Assembly: GCA_045638265.1 (NCBI GenBank)
Contig: JAZUBA010000022.1
Location: 1 to 19,331, forward strand
Source: RGIG4140 sp045638265
GTDB lineage: Bacteria > Pseudomonadota > Alphaproteobacteria > CAAHEQ01 > UBA3637
DNA: 19,331 nucleotides
Reading direction: 5' to 3'
The translations under genes and the position numbers were made by a program. This document shows, piece after piece, positions 1 to 5,425 of this stretch (the first letter of the stretch is position 1; each line of letters starts with the position of its first letter). A model generated the notes under the pieces. That model saw nothing but the letters and a program-made list of their open reading frames with translations, did not search any database and was not told where the DNA came from.

Positions 1-132
1 AACGCAAATTTCCATGTTTTGAAATTTTGATTTTTGCGATGTTGTCCAATTATTTTTATTTAAAATCAATATTTAATTATAAAAATTTAATTTAAAAAGA
101 AAGTTTTGACAAACGTAAAAAAAAGGTTGATT

Positions 133-146
133 TAAACGTACGTTTA
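133..146. promoter_or_regulatory. 14-bp perfect palindrome, possible operator
   Basis: The sequence TAAACGTACGTTTA is a perfect palindrome in an otherwise very AT-rich, gene-free left edge (1-220). A further copy of its half-site AAACGTA lies at 111-117, directly after a TTGACA at 106-111. No coding region on the plus strand follows it closely, so it may belong to a gene off the left edge on the minus strand. Its role as a protein-binding site is inference. Confidence 0.25.
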
Positions 147-220
147 TTTGCAACGCTTAACGCTTTGATTTTTAAATAAAAACACAAAAAAACCACCAAC
201 AAAAAGTGGATTTCTTCATA

Positions 221-260
221 AAAAAAATACGCGGCGTACAAGGAAAAAAACGCCGCGTAT
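221..260 (-). terminator. Rho-independent terminator of the beta-barrel gene
   Basis: A perfect 10-bp GC-rich stem (227-236 with 251-260, core ATACGCGGCG) closes a 14-base loop. On the minus strand it is followed directly by seven T residues (complement of 221-227). It lies 25 bases past the stop codon of the minus-strand beta-barrel gene. Confidence 0.85.
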
Positions 261-285
261 GCCTCCTTATTTTTAAGTTAATCTC

Positions 286-864
286 TTAAAAATAGTATCT
301 GGCTGATAGTTTGACATCATTTGAACGCATATCACTCTTGCTCTTAACGTCATATCCTGTACGTGTTTTAACACGAGCTTGACCTAAGTCAACATAACGA
401 TATCCTAAATCAAATGACAAACAATCATTGACAAAGTAATCAATACCAACACCAGCTGTCCAAGCAAAATTGGATTTTGTGGCACCTTTGGCTCCTCGTA
501 TTGAATCTGTTTTATTCCATGCCATACCTAAACCACCCATACCATATACACTAAATCTTTGGTGAATTGGATAGGTCATATATAAGTTAGCTAATACAGG
601 CATAGACCATACATCTGTTTTTTGTCCGTTAACTTTGACATTGCCAAAACCACGATAACCAACTGTTACATCTCCACGAAAATATTCGTTCATATGATAA
701 CCGGCACCAACGGCAAATACACCGGCATCACCTGTGTTACTTGTACCAAATGAATAACCGGCTTCACCAACAACGTATGGTTTGCTGAAATCAAGTGCTT
801 GTGCTCCGGATGTAAAGAACATTAAACCGGCAATGGCTAAACTTGATAATAAATACTTCTTCAT
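286..864 (-). CDS. Small outer-membrane beta-barrel protein
   Basis: Encodes 192 residues. A signal peptide is clear: MKKY, a hydrophobic core and a cleavage site after AQA at residues 21-23. The mature part (about 169 residues) alternates glycine- and aromatic-rich strands (YVVGEAGYSF, FAVGAGYHM, FSVYGMGGLGMAW, FAWTAGVGIDYFV, LSFDLGYRYVDLG) and ends in ...LSARYYF. The terminal aromatic residue is the typical signal for insertion by the BAM complex. Length and pattern fit an eight-stranded barrel of the OMP_b-brl/OmpX type. The start at 864 is chosen because AAGGAG sits 6 bases upstream and a signal peptide begins there. An in-frame ATG at 924 would add 20 basic residues before the signal and lies upstream of the predicted transcription start. 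The role is probably structural or in host or surface interaction; no substrate can be named. Confidence 0.85.
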   Translation of the reverse strand: MKKYLLSSLAIAGLMFFTSGAQALDFSKPYVVGEAGYSFGTSNTGDAGVFAVGAGYHMNEYFRGDVTVGYRGFGNVKVNGQKTDVWSMPVLANLYMTYPIHQRFSVYGMGGLGMAWNKTDSIRGAKGATKSNFAWTAGVGIDYFVNDCLSFDLGYRYVDLGQARVKTRTGYDVKSKSDMRSNDVKLSARYYF

Positions 865-913
865 GTTATTCTCCTTTCTTAAAAATATACGAAGCAATCT
901 AACAATAGGGTTC

Positions 914-943
914 CTTATAGACATTTTCCAGTCTTTTGACCAA
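914..943 (-). promoter_or_regulatory. Probable promoter of the beta-barrel gene
   Basis: On the minus strand TTGGTC (943-938) and TATAAG (919-914) are separated by 18 bases. The predicted transcript starts near 907, giving a leader of about 42 bases before the ATG at 864. The -10 is good (5 of 6) and the -35 is weak (3 of 6). Confidence 0.4.
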
Positions 944-1024
944 AAATATCAAAAATAAATAGATTGATATGTAAAATAAATAAAATCGTATGTTTTCAAT
1001 AGATTAAACCCTTTTCAAAAAAAC

Positions 1025-1053
1025 TTGTCTTTTTGATTAAATCGTGATATGCT
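1025..1053 (+). promoter_or_regulatory. Possible promoter of the PH-domain gene
   Basis: TTGTCT (1025-1030) and TATGCT (1048-1053) are separated by 17 bases. The -10 covers the in-frame ATG at 1049, which supports the downstream start at 1088. Confidence 0.35.
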
Positions 1054-1087
1054 TAATAATAAAGTCATTTTTACGAAAGGATACGCT

Positions 1088-1657
1088 ATGCGTGTAAACG
1101 ACAAAATCATTGCTAGTATAATTGACCCGGATGAAACGTTTATTTGGGAAGTAACAGGTTCTACAGCCGATTTAAAATATCAACCTCGGGTCTGGATTGC
1201 CACATTTGTTATGATTCTTCTCGGTTACGTTTTTTTAAGATACGCACACACGACCTATGACTTTGTCTTAACTGTCAGTAATTTGTTTGTTTTTTGCGGA
1301 ATATGGTTTTTAATGATGTTTTTAATCGGATTAATTTATTTTATTATTCTTCATTTTTACCGAACATACCATAGTTATGTTTTAACCTCTCAACGTCTTA
1401 TTATTATTTCAGGAATATGGACAAAAGATGTTGATGAAATTGAATTATTCCGTATTGTAGACAGTTCTTCTTCTCAATCAATGATTGATTTATGGGCAGA
1501 TTTAGGAACAATTTACATTAATTCAACCGATAAAACCGGTTTTATTAAAATGGCAAAAATTAAAAATCCATATGCAGTGCGTGATTCCTTGCGCAAACAT
1601 TATATGGCTGCTCGTCAGAAAAAAGGAACTGTTGTTATGGAAAGCATTTCCGCTTAA
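1088..1657 (+). CDS. Membrane protein with bacterial PH domain (bPH2, YdbS-like)
   Basis: Encodes 189 residues. Two hydrophobic segments (about 36-52 and 62-90) form a membrane hairpin. It is followed by a bacterial PH-like domain (about 93-175) with the family's typical pattern YVLTSQRLIIISGIWTKD, a basic-acidic stretch on registry EIELFRIVD, then LGTIYINSTDKTG and a helix NPYAVRDSLRKHY. This arrangement matches the bPH2 (PF03703) membrane proteins, whose exact function is poorly known; some act in envelope stress or are of unknown role. The start at 1088 is preferred over an ATG at 1049 because AAAGGA lies 6 bases before it and the upstream ATG overlaps the likely -10 element. It is a single gene, divergent from the beta-barrel gene and convergent with the repeat-protein gene. 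Family assignment is fairly firm; function is not known. Confidence 0.8.
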   Translation: MRVNDKIIASIIDPDETFIWEVTGSTADLKYQPRVWIATFVMILLGYVFLRYAHTTYDFVLTVSNLFVFCGIWFLMMFLIGLIYFIILHFYRTYHSYVLTSQRLIIISGIWTKDVDEIELFRIVDSSSSQSMIDLWADLGTIYINSTDKTGFIKMAKIKNPYAVRDSLRKHYMAARQKKGTVVMESISA

Positions 1658-1692
1658 AACAACTATTATTTTTATCAAATCAAGTACAAGAA

Positions 1693-1720
1693 AACCCCGT
1701 CTAAAAATTGCGACGGGGTT
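1693..1720. terminator. Shared hairpin between convergent genes
   Basis: A 9-bp stem AACCCCGTC (1693-1701) pairs with GACGGGGTT (1712-1720), with a 10-base loop. It sits between the stop of the plus-strand PH-domain gene and the stop of the minus-strand repeat gene. The minus direction continues as TTTTCTTG and the plus direction as ATTTCTATTT, so it can serve both, somewhat better for the minus strand. Confidence 0.7.
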
Positions 1721-1737
1721 ATTTCTATTTGAAAACA

Positions 1738-2103
1738 TTATACTCTGGTATGTTGTCTTTGCATTTGCATATAACGCATTGCCATTGCATTTTGTGAACT
1801 AATTTTTTGAGCTTTAACAGTTGCACATAAATCCCACGTTGGAGGCAATGTATTTTCCGGTGTTGGAGGTAATGAATTATTTGCTTTAAACGGACCATCC
1901 CAAGTCGGTGGCAAACTGTTATTGGCTTTAAATACATTATCCATTGTTGGGGGCAAACTGTTATTTGCCTTAAATACATTATCCATTGTCGGTGGCAAAC
2001 TGTTATTTGCCTTAAATACATCATGTTTTGATGTGTTTTCCTGTGACAAGGCGACACCAGACATAATCAAGCCAAAGCTTAATGCTTTTAAAAATTTATT
2101 CAT
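1738..2103 (-). CDS. Small secreted protein with four 14-residue tandem repeats
   Basis: Encodes 121 residues of unrecognised family. An N-terminal signal peptide is likely (MNKFLK, hydrophobic LSFGLIMSGVALS, residues 1-20). Residues 29-84 consist of four consecutive 14-residue units of the form VFKANNSLPPT-[MW]-D-[NG]; the fourth reads PFKANNSLPPTPEN and is followed by a shortened TLPPTWDL. The C-terminal part (about 92-121) is rich in Q and M and ends with three short basic pieces. There is a ribosome site AAAAGGA about 11 bases before the ATG. The reading frame is supported by the signal peptide and by conservation of the repeat at protein level; the repeats are open in other frames only because their unit is 42 bases. 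Two TATAAT-like boxes lie upstream (2122-2127, 2134-2139, minus) without a good -35. It could be a surface or periplasmic protein; no function can be assigned. Confidence 0.7.
   Translation of the reverse strand: MNKFLKALSFGLIMSGVALSQENTSKHDVFKANNSLPPTMDNVFKANNSLPPTMDNVFKANNSLPPTWDGPFKANNSLPPTPENTLPPTWDLCATVKAQKISSQNAMAMRYMQMQRQHTRV
1852..2019 (-). repeat. Four tandem 42-bp coding repeats
   Basis: Four head-to-tail 42-bp units encode the 14-residue repeat of the secreted protein. The first two units in reading order differ at about two positions out of 42, both within the PPT codons region; the third and fourth units have drifted more. Units are contiguous with no spacers. Confidence 0.85.
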
Positions 2104-2293
2104 GTTGTGATTTTCCTTTTAATTATATTATTTATTATATCTTATTTGTTCTTGAATAGAACTTATTTCTACATTCTAAAATTTTCCTTGTATCTTCTTT
2201 GAAAAAAGTTTTTGCAATATATTCATTTTTAATCAAAATGTCAAGCACTTTTTTTAAAAAAAAGCATTTTTTATTAAAAATCTTGCAATTTGA

Positions 2294-3316
2294 TTAATTT
2301 TCTTCTTGTTGACGAATAAAATCGGTTATACGTTTGTAATTAGATTGCCAAAATTCATCTTGTGGTTGCTTATTAATCCAATCAGCCAATGCTTTTAAAT
2401 TCGGCAAATACATTTTATCATTTGGATATTTTACAAAAACACCATCCAAATACCATTTAAATAATTTTCGCAATATATCTTCTTTACCACCAACACGTTT
2501 ACCTTCTATGTAAACATATATCGGCAAATTAATAATCGAGGAATAATGCCTCCATTTATTTGACACAATGGATTTATTATGAAAACGTTTATAATAAATA
2601 GCTTTTAACAATGTCGTTCCACGTGCATTTGCCTGTAATGAAGTCATAAAAAATATGTCATCCTCAAAAATCAGTTTAGGAATAAATTGAATATTGTTAT
2701 GTTGCAAAAAAGTTTTTTTATAAATTTGCTTACCGGACGTAACAGGATACCGAGATAAAATACTAAAAGACAAATCACGCCCGAAAAACACTTCATTTTC
2801 TTTAAGTCTAAACTCCTCTGGCAATTTATCCATAAGTCTCCTATTCTTTTCTTTTTTATTCACATCTACCGGTTGTATCAAAAATGAAACAATATCAGGA
2901 TAATTTGTTTTTTCTACTTTCTGACTTAACAATGTTAAAGCATTTTTATCAATAAAATCATCAGCATCAACAAACCAATAGTAATCACCGTTGGCTATTT
3001 TCATCGCATTATTACGCGCCATAGATAATCCTTGATTTTTTTGATTTATTATTTTAATTCTTTTATCCTTTTTAGCATATTCTTGCATAACATTTAACGT
3101 ATTATCTGTTGATCCGTCATTAACCAATATCAACTCCCAATATTTATATTTTTGTGCTAATACAGACTCTATTGTATCTGGTAAGAAATGCCCATAATTA
3201 TATGAAGAAACAATAATGGAAAAGTGTGGTGAAGAAAAATACCGAATACCGCTCAAAACAACATATGTCAAACAGGCAACAAAAACATACAATAACAAAA
3301 TTCCACTCTTTTTCAT
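2294..3316 (-). CDS. Membrane-anchored family 2 glycosyltransferase
   Basis: Encodes 340 residues. An N-terminal hydrophobic segment (about 5-25) anchors or spans the inner membrane. From residue 32 a GT-A fold of the GT2 family is clear: FSIIVSSYNYGHFL, VNDGSTD at 65-71 (nucleotide-sugar binding), GLSMARNNAM, and the metal-binding DAD motif FVDADDF at 116-121. The FEDD at 217-220 is a good candidate for the catalytic base region. The C-terminal 100 residues are not recognised. Such enzymes transfer a sugar from a nucleotide-sugar donor to lipopolysaccharide, capsule or another surface glycan. The start has AGAGGGA 6 bases upstream. It stands alone, without other sugar genes next to it, and has its own predicted promoter. 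Donor and acceptor are unknown. Confidence 0.88.
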   Translation of the reverse strand: MKKSGILLLYVFVACLTYVVLSGIRYFSSPHFSIIVSSYNYGHFLPDTIESVLAQKYKYWELILVNDGSTDNTLNVMQEYAKKDKRIKIINQKNQGLSMARNNAMKIANGDYYWFVDADDFIDKNALTLLSQKVEKTNYPDIVSFLIQPVDVNKKEKNRRLMDKLPEEFRLKENEVFFGRDLSFSILSRYPVTSGKQIYKKTFLQHNNIQFIPKLIFEDDIFFMTSLQANARGTTLLKAIYYKRFHNKSIVSNKWRHYSSIINLPIYVYIEGKRVGGKEDILRKLFKWYLDGVFVKYPNDKMYLPNLKALADWINKQPQDEFWQSNYKRITDFIRQQEEN

Positions 3317-3342
3317 TTAAATCCCTCTTTCAATTTTGTTAT

Positions 3343-3371
3343 ATTGTACACAAAGACAGTATGTTTGTAAA
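3343..3371 (-). promoter_or_regulatory. Predicted promoter of the glycosyltransferase gene
   Basis: On the minus strand TTTACA (3371-3366) and TACAAT (3348-3343) are 17 bases apart, each matching consensus at 5 of 6 positions. The leader to the ATG at 3316 is about 20 bases. Confidence 0.55.
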
Positions 3372-3381
3372 GAATTTTAAT

Positions 3382-3678
3382 TTAAATTTGCCAAGCATTC
3401 AAACATTTTTTAACAGAATTTGGGGGATATGAAGAAATAGAGGCTGTTTCTTCTATCAATTTGTCAAATAGATAATAAGCAACATCTTCATCACCCCAAA
3501 AATCATCTAACGGCTTTTTTAAATGCTCATCTATATAATTTTCCCATTCACTTTTTGAGATTTGTTTCGGATCACATCTCAAATCATATGCTAAATCTTC
3601 CCGCAATTTAATAATTCTATTTTGAAGTGAATTTATTATTAAATTATATCGGTTTTCTTTTCTATTATAAACAGACAT
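3382..3678 (-). CDS. Hypothetical protein, 98 residues
   Basis: I do not recognise this protein. It is charged, with no signal peptide or membrane segment, so it is probably cytoplasmic. It appears helical: residues 7-30 (RKENRYNLIINSLQNRIIKL) could form an amphipathic helix. Residues 40-75 carry aromatic and acidic residues (SEWENYIDEH, DDFWGDEDVAYYLFDKLIEE). The start is well supported by AAGGAG 6 bases before the ATG. It is followed by the glycosyltransferase gene in the same direction, 65 bases away and with a separate promoter. A palindrome over its own promoter suggests regulated expression. It might be a small regulatory or immunity-like protein, but nothing in the sequence proves this. 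Confidence 0.65.
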   Translation of the reverse strand: MSVYNRKENRYNLIINSLQNRIIKLREDLAYDLRCDPKQISKSEWENYIDEHLKKPLDDFWGDEDVAYYLFDKLIEETASISSYPPNSVKKCLNAWQI

Positions 3679-3697
3679 ATTTTCTCCTTAAATATTT

Positions 3698-3714
3698 ATT
3701 GTACATATCGTACA
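3698..3714 (-). promoter_or_regulatory. -10 element overlapped by inverted repeat (possible operator)
   Basis: The inverted repeat TGTAC-N5-GTACA occupies 3700-3714. It overlaps a good minus-strand -10 box TACAAT (3703-3698) upstream of the 98-residue hypothetical gene. The matching -35 (about 3721-3726, TTTATG) is weak. A repressor or activator binding here would control the promoter; this is inference. Confidence 0.35.
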
Positions 3715-3781
3715 TAAAAACATAAAAAAAACGTTTTTTCAAGAGAAAATCTATGAACAAAAAGGAAGCAAACGGCAAAGA

Positions 3782-4075
3782 TTATTCACAGCGATACACT
3801 GCTTTTTGCGGTGTAAAAATTTTACAAGAAAAAGACTCCGTTGTTTCAAACACAGCTTTTTTATTTTTTTTGGCACATTCATCATTTGCCAAAACATCAA
3901 AATCAGATTGTGTACCAACTAAACCATAACACACAACTGGCTTGTCGGGCGTTGATGAACCGATACGAGCCACCTGTCCTGCTTCACGACGTGAATCTAC
4001 AAATGGCTCAAATTGAGAACAAGCAGAAAACATTAATACACTACACAAAATAAATGCAACACTAAAAACTTTCAT
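3782..4075 (-). CDS. Small cysteine-rich lipoprotein
   Basis: Encodes 97 residues. The N-terminus MKVFSVAFILCSVLMFSAC is a lipoprotein signal with a lipobox ending at Cys19, the probable lipidated residue after signal peptidase II cleavage. The mature part holds four further cysteines (49, 67, 84, 96), enough for two disulfide bonds in the periplasm. It also carries the stretch GSSTPDKPVVCYG, which I have a sense of seeing in small alphaproteobacterial proteins but cannot tie to a named family. The start is supported by AAGGAAG a few bases upstream. It lies just 18 bases beyond the carD terminator, so it has little room for a promoter of its own and may depend on read-through. Function unknown; location in the envelope is well supported. 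Confidence 0.75.
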   Translation of the reverse strand: MKVFSVAFILCSVLMFSACSQFEPFVDSRREAGQVARIGSSTPDKPVVCYGLVGTQSDFDVLANDECAKKNKKAVFETTESFSCKIFTPQKAVYRCE

Positions 4076-4093
4076 ATTTCTTCCTTAACAAAC

Positions 4094-4120
4094 AAAAAGG
4101 TTCTAAAAAAGAACCTTTTT
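4094..4120 (-). terminator. Rho-independent terminator of carD
   Basis: A perfect 10-bp stem AAAAAGGTTC (4094-4103) with GAACCTTTTT (4111-4120) encloses a 7-base loop. On the minus strand it ends in a T-run directly after the carD stop codon. The AT-rich base of the stem supplies T-runs on both strands. Confidence 0.75.
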
Positions 4121-4125
4121 TCATT

Positions 4126-4725
4126 TTAATCTGTCAATTTACTTCTGTTTTTTAAAAGAGTAGATAATTGAACAGACGCTTCATCTTCTTTAATTTTATG
4201 AACCAAAGCATATTCAGGCACAAACAAACCAAATGCTTGATCATAAATTTGACGTTCACTATACGTTTGTTCGCTTTTATCCGGATCCTTATATAAATCA
4301 CGCAACACTTCCGCCAACGCAATCGGATTGTTTGATTTAATTTTTTCCATGTATTCCTGAGAACGTCTGCTCCATTGAACACGACGTACTTTAGCCTTAC
4401 TATGTAAAACACGGACTGCCGAATCCATAATAGAATCAGAAGATAATTGACGCAATGAAGAAGAATCTTTTTTTAATTTTGAAATAGGAATTTTAACCGT
4501 TGCTTTTTCTTTTTGAAAATTAACAGCAACGAAATCCAATTTTTGACCACCAATATTTTCTGACTTAATTTCTACAACCTGTCCAACTCCATGAGCGGGA
4601 TAAACAACAAAATCACCCGGATTAAACATATATTCGTCATTTGTATGTTTATTAACTGTTTTACTTCCTGCTTTTGAGGTTTTTGTACTACTAACACTTT
4701 TTGTTGAACCAGAACTTTTAACCAT
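4126..4725 (-). CDS. carD: CarD family transcriptional regulator
   Basis: Encodes 199 residues. CarD proteins bind the RNA polymerase beta subunit through an N-terminal RID (Tudor-like) domain. They stabilise open promoter complexes, notably at rRNA promoters. The RID is visible at about 33-95 with the typical opening FNPGDFVVYPAHGVGQV and the FQKEKATVKIP strand pair. The C-terminal helical DNA-contact part follows (about 96-190), with the conserved pattern WSRRSQEYMEKIKS...IALAEVLRDLY. The N-terminal 30 residues are a Ser/Thr/Lys-rich low-complexity tail, a common extension in alphaproteobacterial members. The start at 4725 has AGAGGAG 7 bases upstream; an earlier in-frame ATG at 4761 lies at the transcription start and lacks a site. 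It has its own promoter and terminator, so it is a single transcription unit. Confidence 0.93.
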   Translation of the reverse strand: MVKSSGSTKSVSSTKTSKAGSKTVNKHTNDEYMFNPGDFVVYPAHGVGQVVEIKSENIGGQKLDFVAVNFQKEKATVKIPISKLKKDSSSLRQLSSDSIMDSAVRVLHSKAKVRRVQWSRRSQEYMEKIKSNNPIALAEVLRDLYKDPDKSEQTYSERQIYDQAFGLFVPEYALVHKIKEDEASVQLSTLLKNRSKLTD

Positions 4726-4765
4726 TACACACTCCTCTAAAAAAATACATATTACTAACAAGTGC

Positions 4766-4793
4766 AGTATACCATATTTTTAAATAAATTCAA
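4766..4793 (-). promoter_or_regulatory. Promoter of carD (extended -10)
   Basis: On the minus strand TTGAAT (4793-4788) and TATACT (4771-4766) are 16 bases apart. The -10 is preceded by TGG, giving an extended -10 element. Predicted start near 4759, with a leader of about 34 bases. Confidence 0.6.
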
Positions 4794-4875
4794 ATAAAAA
4801 AAACACTTTTTTCAAATAATCTACTTATTTTTGTAAAGAACGGACTCAATTTTATCAAAAAAATAAAAAAAAGAC

Positions 4876-4904
4876 TTGCAAACAAAAAAAAGATTTGATA
4901 TAGT
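4876..4904 (+). promoter_or_regulatory. Promoter of the CAT tRNA gene
   Basis: TTGCAA (4876-4881) and TATAGT (4899-4904) are separated by exactly 17 bases. The predicted transcription start is near 4911, about five bases before the mature tRNA 5' end. Confidence 0.65.
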
Positions 4905-4915
4905 ATAAAAACGTT

Positions 4916-4992
4916 GGGTCTGTAGCTCAGTTGGTTAGAGCTGTCCGCTCATAACGGATAGGTCGGGAGTTCGAGTCTCTCCGGACCCACCA
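4916..4992 (+). tRNA. tRNA with CAT anticodon (elongator Met or Ile2)
   Basis: This 77-base tRNA folds into a full cloverleaf. The acceptor stem GGGTCTG/CGGACCC has one G-T pair. The D-arm is GCTC/GAGC, the anticodon stem GTCCG/CGGAT, the anticodon loop CTCATAA, the variable loop has five bases and the T-arm is GGGAG/CTCTC with loop TTCGAGT. The discriminator is A and CCA is encoded. The anticodon is CAT. The paired G1-C72 argues against initiator tRNA, which normally has a mismatch there. It is therefore either elongator methionine tRNA or isoleucine tRNA whose C34 is converted to lysidine by TilS. I cannot decide between these from the sequence alone. Confidence 0.95.
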
Positions 4993-4999
4993 TTTTAAA

Positions 5000-5030
5000 A
5001 GTCTTATCAAAATTGATAAGACTTTTTTTT
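5000..5030 (+). terminator. Rho-independent terminator after the tRNA
   Basis: AGTCTTATCAA (5000-5010) pairs with TTGATAAGACT (5013-5023), followed by a T-run to 5030. It begins 8 bases after the CCA end, so the tRNA is a single-gene unit. Confidence 0.85.
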
Positions 5031-5067
5031 ATTTTCATTTCGGCTTAAATTTCTCTTATCATTTATA

Positions 5068-5096
5068 TTGCTTTTTATTTTTATTTTTGGTATCTT
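5068..5096 (+). promoter_or_regulatory. Possible promoter of the TSCPD gene
   Basis: TTGCTT (5068-5073) and TATCTT (5091-5096) lie 17 bases apart, about 30 bases before the ATG at 5126. The match to consensus is moderate. Confidence 0.35.
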
Positions 5097-5125
5097 CCTT
5101 GTGTAAAAAAACAAGGAGAAAAATT

Positions 5126-5383
5126 ATGAAAAACTTTTCTTATAAACCACAAGGAGTTTGTACACAAAATATCAGTTTTACTATTGATAACGGAAACATA
5201 TATAATGTTCAATTTATCGGGGGTTGTGCCGGAAACTTATCTGCTATTGCAAAACTCGTTGAAGGCAAAAATGCAAAAGAAATTGCATCTATCTTAAAAA
5301 ATAACGATTGCCGAGGAAAAGGGACATCTTGTGCTGATCAACTAGCAAAAGCGATTGAGCAAGCCCTATCAAACAACTATTAA
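5126..5383 (+). CDS. TSCPD-domain protein (TIGR03905-like)
   Basis: Encodes 85 residues and is essentially one TSCPD domain. Features typical of the stand-alone family are an early cysteine (PQGVCTQNI, Cys12), the glycine-rich FIGGCAGN (Cys34) and the closing CRGKGTSCADQLAKAI with Cys62 and Cys69. The family name comes from the last motif; here it reads TSCAD. The same domain is found at the end of vitamin B12-dependent ribonucleotide reductases. The four cysteines are thought to bind a metal, but the function of the free-standing proteins is not established. The start at 5126 is supported by AAGGAG 7 bases upstream. An earlier in-frame ATG at 5087 overlaps the likely -10 element. The ankyrin gene follows after 42 bases and may share the transcript. 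Confidence 0.85.
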   Translation: MKNFSYKPQGVCTQNISFTIDNGNIYNVQFIGGCAGNLSAIAKLVEGKNAKEIASILKNNDCRGKGTSCADQLAKAIEQALSNNY

Positions 5384-5425
5384 TAAAACATATTTGCAAT
5401 TAAGTAATTATACGGAGAACGGCTT

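Noticed and set aside
1852..2019. CRISPR-like regular repeat
   Set aside because: The 42-bp units are contiguous with no spacers and encode a conserved 14-residue repeat.
1725..2110. Additional open frames over the repeat gene on both strands
   Set aside because: They stay open only because the 42-bp unit has no stop in those frames; they lack a signal peptide, ribosome site or family features.
3726..3739. Palindrome AAAAAACGTTTTTT as a terminator or operator
   Set aside because: It has no loop to form a hairpin and is expected by chance in A/T-run sequence.
4132..4137. Perfect TTGACA on the minus strand as a promoter for the lipoprotein
   Set aside because: No usable -10 occurs at 16-18 bases; it encodes the last residues of CarD.
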